Source: Roseomonas sp. (GTDB taxonomy: Bacteria; Pseudomonadota; Alphaproteobacteria; Acetobacterales; Acetobacteraceae). From it: DNA of 5,171 nucleotides. Position numbers and translations under genes: made by a program. Below the pieces are notes generated by a model. The model worked only from the letters and a program-made list of their open reading frames with translations, was not told the origin of the DNA and made no database searches. The stretch covers positions 1-5,171 of the forward strand of contig JADCFR010000171.1 of NCBI GenBank assembly GCA_020249415.1. Direction: 5' to 3'. Positions 1 through 4,985 of this stretch are shown here, piece by piece (position 1 is the stretch's first letter; each line of letters begins with the position of its first letter).

Positions 1-64
1 CGTAAAAATAACCCGTCTCCGCGCTGCTGACGAGGCGAATGAGGATCGTGTTTGACTTGGCCAT
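1..64 (-). CDS. rpmG: 50S ribosomal protein L33, N-terminal part (runs off left edge)
   Basis: Structural protein of the large ribosomal subunit. Reading the minus strand from the ATG at 64-62 gives 21 complete codons beginning MAKSNTILIRLVSSAETGYF, followed by one base of the next codon. This matches the bacterial L33 N-terminus (E. coli: MAK..., then KLVSSAGTGHFY), with the conserved LVSSA.TG.FY block. There is no CxxC pair near residues 9-12, so this is the zinc-independent (C-minus) L33 form usual in Proteobacteria. L33 is normally about 50-55 residues, so a bit over half lies outside the window. The start is supported by GGAG nine bases upstream. It lies in the same direction as, and 152 bases downstream of, the liv operon, with its own candidate promoter between. 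The identification rests on a short stretch, but the match is characteristic. Confidence 0.9.
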   Translation of the reverse strand, partial: MAKSNTILIRLVSSAETGYFY

Positions 65-73
65 GTCTCAAAA

Positions 74-77
74 CTCC
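74..77 (-). promoter_or_regulatory. rpmG ribosome binding site
   Basis: Minus-strand GGAG, nine bases before the rpmG ATG at 64. The spacing is in the normal range, and this fixes the rpmG start. Its two G residues also belong to the 10-base perfect palindrome CCAGGCCTGG (76-85), so local RNA folding could compete with ribosome access. Confidence 0.65.
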
Positions 78-79
78 AG

Positions 80-103
80 GCCTGGGGCCAGGGGGCCTCA
101 GGC
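80..103 (-). other. GC-rich stem-loop just upstream of the rpmG RBS (leader hairpin or terminator/attenuator)
   Basis: Ten-position stem: arm 80-89 (GCCTGGGGCC on the plus strand) pairs with 94-103 (GGCCTCAGGC) around a 4-base loop at 90-93. The one imperfect position (85/98) is a G-T wobble on the plus strand and a C/A mismatch in minus-strand RNA. On the minus strand the 3' arm is followed by CTGGAGTTTTG, so a short run of four T comes 5 bases after the stem. That makes it a weak terminator candidate for read-through from the liv operon, or a structured leader/attenuator element of rpmG. The hairpin is directly visible; its role is inferred. Confidence 0.45.
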
Positions 104-115
104 ATTCGAAGCCCC

Positions 116-143
116 TACCTACTCAAGCGGGCGCTGACGTCAA
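116..143 (-). promoter_or_regulatory. candidate sigma-70-type promoter for rpmG
   Basis: On the minus strand, TTGACG (143-138) resembles a -35 box and is followed after 16 bases by TAGGTA (121-116) as a possible -10 box. CTTGAC is the usual -35 core of alphaproteobacterial housekeeping promoters; the -10 is a poor match to TATAAT. Transcription would begin at about 108-110, leaving a leader of roughly 45 bases that carries the whole 80-103 hairpin and the rpmG RBS. It is the best candidate I can see between livK and rpmG, and a highly expressed ribosomal gene is expected to have its own promoter. Confidence 0.4.
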
Positions 144-191
144 GGGGTTTTTGAACCAAAGCCGCCCGCCATCATGGCCGGCGACCCGGTT

Positions 192-210
192 CCGGGGGCG
201 AGGCCCCCAG
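192..210 (-). terminator. hairpin just past the livK stop, possible operon terminator
   Basis: The arms GGGGGC (194-199) and GCCCCC (203-208) are perfect complements around a 3-base loop. In minus-strand RNA a G-U pair (193/209) and a C-G pair (192/210) extend the stem to 8 pairs. It begins 6 bases after the livK stop codon (219-217), where an operon-end structure is expected. No T-run follows on the minus strand (the next bases are GAACCGGGTCGCC), so it is not a canonical intrinsic terminator. It may instead protect the 3' end or act with Rho. Confidence 0.4.
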
Positions 211-216
211 GGGTGG

Positions 217-1422
217 CTACCCTGCCCCTTCAATCACATTGCCGAAGCGCTCCCAGCTTTGCCCGGTCCAGCGCTGCAACTGCATCTGGCGGATCACATT
301 GTAATTATCGGGCTGGCTCTGCACCTTGATCCCCGGAAGCAGGGTCGCGATGTCCATGGGGCGGATATTCCGCGCCTGGTTCATGACATTCTCCCGGCTG
401 AAATCATTGCCGCATTGGCGCAGCACCTGGATCATGGTGGTGCCAACCCCGTAGCCATAGGTGTAATTATTGTCGCCCAAATCACCATCCGGCACAAAGC
501 GGCGCATGAAGTCGCGCCATTCATTCATGCCTGGGTCCTGCGCCCAGGCCGGATCGGATTGGTCCTTCCGGTAGTCTGAGGTGATCAGGCCGACCCCCTT
601 TTCGACCCCTGCCGGCTGCATGACCACACCGACCGAAACCGACACATTGGTCATGAACATCATGGGCCGCCAGCCAATATCATGCACGCGGCGAATGGCC
701 TGGGCGGCGAAGCGCGGCACCACGCCGCAAATCAGCACATCCGCGCCCGAGGCCTGAAGCTGCACGATCTGGCTATCAATGGTGGGGTCGGTCGCTTCAT
801 TGGTGGCGGTGACCACCATGGAACGGAAGCGATCCTTCAGCACATCCTGCACGCCATGCAGATAATCGCGCCCGAAATCATCGTTTTGATAAAGCAGCGC
901 AATCTTCGCATTGGGCCGCTGGTCCAGCACGTATTTGGTGTAGATTTGCGCTTCCACCCGGTAGCTCGGCTGCCAGCCGATGGTCCAGGGGAATTCGCGC
1001 GGATTGGCCCATTTATCCGCGCCCGTCGCCAGGAACAGATGCGGCACGGAACGCTGATTGACATAGCGATGGATGGCGCTGTTGGTCGGCGTGCCAAGCT
1101 GATTGAACAGGAAGGCGACACGGTCGCGTTCCACCAGGCGGCGGGTTTGTTCCAGGGTGCGCGGTGGCTGATAGGCATCATCCAACACGGTGAATTTGAT
1201 GCGCCGGCCCGCGACACCGCCTTGATCATTCAGGCGCTTGAACATCGCTTCCAGGCAACGCGAAATCACCGAATAGGATGAAACCGGGCCGGATAGCGCA
1301 TTGGTGCTGCCGATATGGATTTCGGTCGCGGTGACGCCCGGCGCTTCCTGCGCGGCGGCGATATTGGGCGCGGCCAGCGCGCCCGCGCTGCCGGCCAGAA
1401 GAAGACGACGTGAAATGGTCAT
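217..1422 (-). CDS. livK: ABC transporter periplasmic ligand-binding protein, LivK-like (HAAT family)
   Basis: Captures the ligand in the periplasm and delivers it to the LivHM/LivGF transporter. It has 401 residues, the usual length for type I periplasmic binding proteins of the leucine/amide/urea-binding family. The N-terminus (MTISRRLLLAGSAG, then alanine-rich, AAA-Q at 22-25) is a signal peptide with a twin-arginine pair at 5-6, suggesting Tat export and cleavage near residue 24. The mature start (IHIGSTNALSGPVSSY, 35-50) is the typical first strand and ligand loop. NDQGGVAGRRI (65-75), DDAYQPPRTLEQTRRLVE (81-98) and GTPTNSAIHRYVNQ (110-123) are hallmark segments, followed by FPWTIGWQPSY (144-154) and LLYQNDDFGRDY (177-188). 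The start codon overlaps the livM stop by 4 nt (ATGA) and is preceded by a strong SD. The ligand is undetermined: homologues bind branched-chain amino acids, amides or aromatic acids, so the gene symbol names the family rather than the specificity. Confidence 0.9.
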   Translation of the reverse strand: MTISRRLLLAGSAGALAAPNIAAAQEAPGVTATEIHIGSTNALSGPVSSYSVISRCLEAMFKRLNDQGGVAGRRIKFTVLDDAYQPPRTLEQTRRLVERDRVAFLFNQLGTPTNSAIHRYVNQRSVPHLFLATGADKWANPREFPWTIGWQPSYRVEAQIYTKYVLDQRPNAKIALLYQNDDFGRDYLHGVQDVLKDRFRSMVVTATNEATDPTIDSQIVQLQASGADVLICGVVPRFAAQAIRRVHDIGWRPMMFMTNVSVSVGVVMQPAGVEKGVGLITSDYRKDQSDPAWAQDPGMNEWRDFMRRFVPDGDLGDNNYTYGYGVGTTMIQVLRQCGNDFSRENVMNQARNIRPMDIATLLPGIKVQSQPDNYNVIRQMQLQRWTGQSWERFGNVIEGAG

Positions 1423-2423
1423 GGTGAATTCCTCTCCGCTTGTTTTGCTTGTGGGTTTGCAGGCGATGAAAGCTTTGCCACAAGGCGCCGCACCAGACCG
1501 GCGAAGCCTTCCGGCAGAAGAAACAGGAAAATGATCAGGATCATGCCATAGATCACGCCCGGCGCGGCGCGGCTGATGCTCTCTGCGATGTTTGGCACAA
1601 ACAGCACGAATAGCCCGCCAAAGACGGACCCCAGAATGGAGGCAACGCCCCCCACCACCATGCCGACAAAAAACGTGATGGACAGCAGGAAGGTGAAGCT
1701 ATCGGGGGCGACGAATTCCACCGCCACGGCGGAAAGCGCGCCGGCGACGCCGGTGATCATGGCGCTCACGGCAAAGGCACCGGTCTTGAGTGCGGCGATA
1801 TCCATGCCCATCGCCTCGGCGGCTATGGGATGGTCGCGCGTGGCCATCATCGCGCGGCCAATGCGCCCGCGAATGAGATTCCAGGCGAGCAGAAAGCAGA
1901 TGCCCGCGATGACCAGCACATTGAGATACATGAATTGATCGGCATCGAGCGGCAGAAAGCGCGTGAGCCAGCGCGGCGGATCGGGCTTCATCAGGAAAAG
2001 CCCCTGCACGCCGCCGGTCCAGGCTTCGAGCGCCTTGTGCTTCAGCAATTGCGGCACCGCAACCGCGAGCGAAAAAGTCACCAGCGCCAGATAAAGCCCG
2101 CCCAAACGCAACGCGGGCAAGCCAACCGCATAGCCAACCAAGCCACAAACCGCGGCGGCAAAAGGCAGTGTCGCGTAAAAGGACCAATCGGCCTGCACCA
2201 TCAGGATGGAGGTGACATAGGCGCCAATCGCGAAAAACGCGCCATGGCCCAAGGATATCTGCCCATTATAGCCCGTGACGATGTTAAGCCCGAGCACCGC
2301 AAGCGACATGATGACCGCGAGCGTCAATTGGAACAGGTGAAAACCCTCCAGCACCCAAAGCGGCGCCAAAGCCGCCGCAAGGCCGAGCAGAACAAGCAGC
2401 AAGCGTGCGGGGGACAGCTTCAT
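1419..2423 (-). CDS. livM: branched-chain amino acid-type ABC transporter permease LivM
   Basis: One of the two inner-membrane channel subunits, expected to pair with LivH. It has 334 residues from the ATG at 2423, within the usual LivM range. It begins with a hydrophobic helix (about 7-24), then further helices to about 305 with a short basic C-terminal tail. The family signature GYNGQISLGHGAFFAIGAYV spans 51-70. The cytoplasmic coupling loop GRIGRAMMATRDHPIAAEAMG (186-206) runs into MDIAALKTGAFAVSA (207-221), with FFVGMVVGGVASILGSVFGG at 251-270 and LLPEGFAGLVRR at 302-313. A TTG at 2456 would add 11 residues and a 29-base overlap with livH. I prefer the ATG because it lies 4 bases after the livH stop and gives the usual MKxS-hydrophobic start. 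The preceding AGGGG is very close to the ATG, so translation probably depends on coupling to livH. Confidence 0.93.
   Translation of the reverse strand: MKLSPARLLLVLLGLAAALAPLWVLEGFHLFQLTLAVIMSLAVLGLNIVTGYNGQISLGHGAFFAIGAYVTSILMVQADWSFYATLPFAAAVCGLVGYAVGLPALRLGGLYLALVTFSLAVAVPQLLKHKALEAWTGGVQGLFLMKPDPPRWLTRFLPLDADQFMYLNVLVIAGICFLLAWNLIRGRIGRAMMATRDHPIAAEAMGMDIAALKTGAFAVSAMITGVAGALSAVAVEFVAPDSFTFLLSITFFVGMVVGGVASILGSVFGGLFVLFVPNIAESISRAAPGVIYGMILIIFLFLLPEGFAGLVRRLVAKLSSPANPQAKQAERNSP
1431..1437 (-). promoter_or_regulatory. strong ribosome binding site of livK
   Basis: Minus-strand GGAGAGG ends 8 bases before the livK ATG (1422), inside the last codons of livM. It is the clearest Shine-Dalgarno sequence among the five liv genes. 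LivF, livH and livM have weak or abnormally close ones, which fits a binding protein made in excess over the membrane components. Confidence 0.7.
1448..1484 (-). repeat. inverted repeat (intercistronic stem-loop) upstream of the livK RBS
   Basis: CTTGTGG (1448-1454) and CCACAAG (1478-1484) are perfect 7-base complements separated by 23 bases. They lie inside the last codons of livM, with the promoter-distal arm 11 bases before the livK SD. In mRNA this would be a stem closing a fairly large loop. Such structures inside transporter operons can protect one mRNA segment and alter gene dosage (as between malE and malF in E. coli). Chance occurrence is possible given the size of the loop. Confidence 0.35.
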
Positions 2424-2427
2424 GCCC

Positions 2428-3300
2428 CTAGACCCGCGTAAACACAACGCGGCCAAAGAGGCCTGAGGGTTTCAGCACCAGCACACCGATAATGATCACC
2501 AATGCGACCGTCAGCTTCAGATCTGTGCCGACGATATAGGCACCCGCAAGGTTTTCCAGCACACCCACCAGAAAGCCGCCCATCACCGCCCCTGGCGGAT
2601 TATCAATCCCGCCCAACAAGGCACCTGCAAAGGCATAAAGCAGAATGCCAAGCATCATATTCGGATCAAGAAACACAATGGGCGCGACCATCATGCCAGC
2701 GACCGACCCAATCGCCGCCGCCAGGCCCCAGCCAAGGGCCAGCATGACATCCACGCGAATACCAACCAGCCTTGCCGAGCGCGGGTTATAGGCTGCGGCC
2801 CGCATGGCGAGCCCCAGCGATGTTTTGGTGAAAAACAGATAGACCAGGATCAGCACCGCGAGTGTCACCACAACACTGCCAAGCTGATGCGCCGAAAAAA
2901 GCCCCCCCAACATCGGCCCGCCACCTTCAAAGGGTGAAGGGAACATCTGGATTGTATAGCCAAAGACCCAGCCGGTCATATTGCCGATAATCAGCAGCAT
3001 GCCGATATAAACGCCAACATGTGTCAGGATCGGCGCATGCTGCACCGGGCGCATGATCAGGCGTTCCACCAAGGCACCAATAACGAAGGACACCACCAGC
3101 GTTGCGACAAAGGCCACCCAATAGGGCAGGCCAGCCTGGATCATGGTCAGCGCAATGAAGGTCGAAAGTGTTGCCATTTCGCCTTGCGCGAAATTCACAT
3201 GATGCGTCGCCTGATAGATCATGACAATCGCCAGCGCGACCGAGGCATAAATTCCCCCGGTGGCAATGCCGGCCGTCAATTGCAGAAGAAAGGCTTCCAT
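2428..3300 (-). CDS. livH: branched-chain amino acid-type ABC transporter permease LivH
   Basis: Second inner-membrane channel subunit of the transporter, partner of LivM. It has 290 residues, normal for LivH. Hydrophobic helices lie at roughly 8-28, 43-56, 61-79, 92-116, 140-157, 187-210, 215-232, 238-256 and 262-277. The LivH signature is the NFAQGEM block at 36-42, after the first helix (GGIYASVALAIVMIYQATHHV, 15-35). The cytoplasmic loop contacting the ATPases is TSLGLAMRAAAYNPRSARLVG (160-180). GALLGGIDNPPGAVMGGFLVG (226-246) and the C-terminal LKPSGLFGR (276-284) are also typical. The ATG lies 3 bases after the livF stop (TGA AGG ATG). The adjacent AAGG is too close to be an ideal RBS, so translational coupling to livF is likely. 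Confidence 0.94.
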   Translation of the reverse strand: MEAFLLQLTAGIATGGIYASVALAIVMIYQATHHVNFAQGEMATLSTFIALTMIQAGLPYWVAFVATLVVSFVIGALVERLIMRPVQHAPILTHVGVYIGMLLIIGNMTGWVFGYTIQMFPSPFEGGGPMLGGLFSAHQLGSVVVTLAVLILVYLFFTKTSLGLAMRAAAYNPRSARLVGIRVDVMLALGWGLAAAIGSVAGMMVAPIVFLDPNMMLGILLYAFAGALLGGIDNPPGAVMGGFLVGVLENLAGAYIVGTDLKLTVALVIIIGVLVLKPSGLFGRVVFTRV

Positions 3301-3303
3301 CCT

Positions 3304-4008
3304 TCAATATCCCAGATAGGAACGGCGAATGGCCTCATCCTGCCGGATCTCGGCAGCGGGGCCTGACATGACAATGCGGCCGGTCTCCAGCAGATAGGCG
3401 TGATCGGCCAGATCAAGCGCCAGATTGGCGTTTTGTTCGACCAGCAGAATGCCAACGCCGCTTTCTTCGCGAATGCGGCGCAGAATGCCGAAGATATCCT
3501 GCACGATCAGCGGCGCGAGGCCAAAGCTTGGTTCATCCAGCAACAGGAGCTTTGGCTTCAGCAGCAAGGCGCGCGCGACGGCGAGCATTTGCTGCTCCCC
3601 GCCCGAAAGCGTCCCCGCCTGTTGGCGCCAGCGTTGCTTGAGGCGCGGGAACCATTCCCACATGCGCGCGAAATCCGCTGCCACATCAGGATCACGCCGC
3701 GTATAGGCGCCCAGGCGAAAATTCTCCTCCACCGTCAATTCCATGAAGGTGCCGCGCCCATCGGGCACATGCGCAACACCAAGCCGCGCGATGGATTCCG
3801 TCATCAACCCCGTGATGCGCTGGCCGGCCAGCAGAACCTCCCCTTCCGGGCGAATAAGGCCCGAGACAGCACGCAAGGTTGTGGTCTTGCCCGCGCCATT
3901 GGCGCCGAGCAGCGCAGTCACACCGCCTTCCGCCACCGCGAAATCCAGCCCGAACAATACTTGTGTTGGGCCGTACCCGGCGCGCAGGTTTTTCACTTCA
4001 AGCAGCAT
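3304..4008 (-). CDS. livF: branched-chain amino acid-type ABC transporter ATP-binding protein LivF
   Basis: Cytoplasmic ATPase that, with LivG, powers transport through LivHM. From the ATG at 4008 it has 234 residues, close to E. coli LivF (237). Walker A is GANGAGKTT (35-43), the VPDGRGTFMELTVEENF segment (81-97) is LivF-specific, the ABC signature is LSGGEQQ (134-140) and Walker B is LLLLDEP (154-160). The switch position is VEQNA (190-194), where LivF proteins have Gln instead of His, so this is normal. The C-terminus ends IRRSYLGY, as usual. The start MLLEVKNLRAGYG fits the family and overlaps the livG end by 11 nt. In-frame ATGs at 4017 and 4029 and a GTG at 4032 would add 3, 7 or 8 residues (for example MRP). 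None has a good SD, so the exact start is uncertain. Confidence 0.93.
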   Translation of the reverse strand: MLLEVKNLRAGYGPTQVLFGLDFAVAEGGVTALLGANGAGKTTTLRAVSGLIRPEGEVLLAGQRITGLMTESIARLGVAHVPDGRGTFMELTVEENFRLGAYTRRDPDVAADFARMWEWFPRLKQRWRQQAGTLSGGEQQMLAVARALLLKPKLLLLDEPSFGLAPLIVQDIFGILRRIREESGVGILLVEQNANLALDLADHAYLLETGRIVMSGPAAEIRQDEAIRRSYLGY

Positions 4009-4783
4009 GGGCCGCATCCGTATGGCCATCACCGAGATAGGCGCGGATCACCTCTGGGCTGCTCCGCACTTCCGCGGGCGCGCCATCGGCGATCTTCTTG
4101 CCGAAATCGAGCGCCACCACCTTGTCCGACACACGCATCACCAGTGACATGTGATGTTCCACCAAAAGGATGGCGAGATTGAAGCTGGCCCGCACCTCCT
4201 GGAACAGCTTGGCCAATTCATCCACCTCACCGTGATTGAGCCCGCCCGCCGGTTCATCCAACAATAAAAGCTTGGGCCGGCTGATCAGGGCGCGCGCCAT
4301 CTCGACCCGTTTTTGCGTGCCAAAGGGCAGATCAATCACTGGCAGATCAGCCACCGCTTCCAATTGGAGCAGCGCCAGCAATTCCGCCGCGCGGTCCCGC
4401 GCTGCCTTGTCTTCCGCCCGCGCCCGCGGCAGCCGCAGCGCATTGGCAAGAAACCCGGCGCGACCAGCGGAATGCGCGCCGGCCAGGATGTTTTCCCGCA
4501 CCGTCATGGATTTGAACAAGGCGAGGTTCTGGAAGGTGCGCCCAAGCCCAAGCGGCGCCATGCGGTGGCGCGGTTCATTGGTGGTAATATGGCCATCAAA
4601 GCGGACATTGCCCTCATTCGGGCGATAAATGCCGCTGATGACGTTGAAAAGCGTGGTCTTGCCGGCACCATTGGGGCCGATTAGGCCGCAGATTTGGCCC
4701 GCCTCCACATCAAAGGAAACGCCTGCAACAGCAGTGACGCCGCCGAAACGCACGACAATATCGCGCACCTCAAGCAGCGGCAT
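3998..4783 (-). CDS. livG: branched-chain amino acid-type ABC transporter ATP-binding protein LivG
   Basis: Cytoplasmic ATPase, first structural gene of the operon. It has 261 residues, close to E. coli LivG (255). Order of motifs: MPLLEVRDIVVRFGGVTAV (1-19, typical start), Walker A GPNGAGKTT (36-44), Q-loop in GRTFQNLALF (81-90), LivG-style signature LPFGTQKRVEMARAL (152-166), Walker B LLLLDEP (172-178), switch His in VEHHM (208-212) and the LivG C-terminal hallmark EVIRAYLG (244-251). The tail GDGHTDAAHAA extends slightly past the usual end and overlaps livF. The ATG at 4783 is chosen because AAAGGG lies 9 bases upstream, the family starts here, and the frame upstream meets a stop at 4810-4808 with no other start. 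A 23-codon leader ORF overlaps its first codons in another frame. Confidence 0.94.
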   Translation of the reverse strand: MPLLEVRDIVVRFGGVTAVAGVSFDVEAGQICGLIGPNGAGKTTLFNVISGIYRPNEGNVRFDGHITTNEPRHRMAPLGLGRTFQNLALFKSMTVRENILAGAHSAGRAGFLANALRLPRARAEDKAARDRAAELLALLQLEAVADLPVIDLPFGTQKRVEMARALISRPKLLLLDEPAGGLNHGEVDELAKLFQEVRASFNLAILLVEHHMSLVMRVSDKVVALDFGKKIADGAPAEVRSSPEVIRAYLGDGHTDAAHAA

Positions 4784-4841
4784 GGCGCATGGCCCTTTCG
4801 CCTGCGGTCAAGCGCCGCGCCCGATGGCAAGTGTTGGCCAT
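4770..4841 (-). CDS. possible 23-residue leader peptide overlapping the livG start
   Basis: On the minus strand an ATG at 4841-4839, immediately preceded by a strong purine-rich SD (GGGGAGGAGAG, 4852-4842), opens a frame of 23 codons. It starts MANTCHRARRL, ends RHAAA and stops with TGA at 4772-4770, inside livG codons 4-5. The frame differs from livG and overlaps it by 14 bases. The SD here is stronger than that of livG itself. The peptide is Arg/Ala-rich and not enriched in Leu, Ile or Val (one Leu, a TTG codon), so classical amino-acid attenuation is not supported. Ribosomes reading it would run over the livG RBS and terminate just past its start, an arrangement typical of translational coupling. 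It could also be a chance ORF next to an SD-like sequence. No homologue is recognised. Confidence 0.4.
   Translation of the reverse strand: MANTCHRARRLTAGERAMRHAAA
4793..4798 (-). promoter_or_regulatory. livG ribosome binding site
   Basis: Minus-strand AAAGGG, nine bases before the livG ATG at 4783. A moderate Shine-Dalgarno sequence with acceptable spacing, located inside the leader ORF. It also lies between GGGCGC (4822-4817, minus strand) and GCGCC (4788-4784), which could pair and enclose it. Confidence 0.55.
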
Positions 4842-4842
4842 C
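4823..4842 (-). repeat. hairpin covering the leader-ORF start codon
   Basis: GATGGC (4823-4828) and GCCATC (4837-4842) are perfect 6-base complements around an 8-base loop. In the minus-strand transcript the 5' arm GAUGGC contains the AUG of the leader ORF, with the strong SD directly before it. If it folds, initiation at the leader ORF would be hindered while the SD stays exposed. Confidence 0.4.
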
Positions 4843-4881
4843 TCTCCTCCCCACACGCTGCCTTTGGGTTCAGTGGGCTTG

Positions 4882-4899
4882 GGCAGTCGTGTCGCTGCC
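4882..4899. repeat. inverted repeat GGCAG / CTGCC, possible operator
   Basis: GGCAG (4882-4886) and CTGCC (4895-4899) form a dyad with an 8-base spacer. It lies about 100 bases upstream of livG, next to the weak liv -10 candidate. The arms are short, so chance is possible; the size is compatible with a dimeric regulator site or a leader hairpin. Confidence 0.25.
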
Positions 4900-4926
4900 A
4901 TCTAGCCGTGGTTTCGGCCCGTTAAG

Positions 4927-4950
4927 CAAGCGGCAAATTGCCAAGGCTTG
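4927..4950. repeat. nested dyad around GGCAAATTGCC, candidate operator
   Basis: The core GGCAA-A-TTGCC (4932-4942) is a perfect odd palindrome. It is flanked by CAAGC (4927-4931) and GCTTG (4946-4950), which are also reverse complements, offset by a 3-base insertion (AAG, 4943-4945). It lies 36 bases upstream of the kinase start, overlaps its candidate -35 box (4948-4953), and sits beside the weak liv -35 candidate. This placement suits a repressor controlling one or both directions. No regulator family can be assigned from the sequence. Confidence 0.4.
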
Positions 4951-4985
4951 ACCCGCGCGGCCCGGCCCCGCAGGCTTTCCCTAAC

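Larger units (their letters stand above)
4842..4985. promoter_or_regulatory. divergent control region between the liv operon and the PfkB kinase gene
   Basis: Non-coding stretch that must hold the promoters for both directions. Towards the kinase, TTGACC (4948-4953) resembles a -35 box, but the -10 region (around 4972-4977) is poor and would place the start of transcription almost at the ATG. Towards liv, TTGCTT (4929-4924) and CTAGAT (4905-4900), 18 bases apart, are a weak pair. Two dyads lie here, at 4882-4899 and 4927-4950. Only the divergent layout is secure; the individual boxes are guesses. Confidence 0.45.

Noticed and set aside
100..135. TTCGAA-like T-loop resemblance suggesting a tRNA
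   Set aside because: No acceptor stem, anticodon arm or matching arms could be assembled around it.
135..142. Palindrome TGACGTCA
   Set aside because: An 8-base palindrome overlapping the candidate rpmG -35 box; too short and isolated to call an operator.
168..178. Small palindrome GCCAT-C-ATGGC upstream of the rpmG promoter candidate
   Set aside because: Short arms in GC-rich DNA and no second copy in the window; most likely chance.
52..579. Plus-strand open frame crossing the rpmG-livK intergenic region
   Set aside because: It is antisense to both rpmG and livK, has no SD and no family motif; the minus-strand genes explain the region.
1830..2441. Long plus-strand open frames opposite the liv genes (also 682-1281, 3400-4182 and others)
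   Set aside because: They lie antisense to well-conserved transporter genes, have His/Arg/Gln-rich composition with no recognisable motifs, and are the usual by-product of GC-rich codon bias.
2424..2456. Longer livM start at the TTG (2456)
   Set aside because: It would add 11 atypical residues (AALCLRGSRG) and overlap livH by 29 bases; the ATG at 2423 fits the family.
3427..3441. Missing switch histidine in LivF (EQN instead of EHx)
   Set aside because: Gln at this position is the normal state of the LivF subfamily.
4317..4330. Apparently degenerate ABC signature in LivG (LPFGTQKRVEMARAL instead of LSGGQ)
   Set aside because: LivG proteins normally carry a diverged signature of this kind, so it is not a defect.
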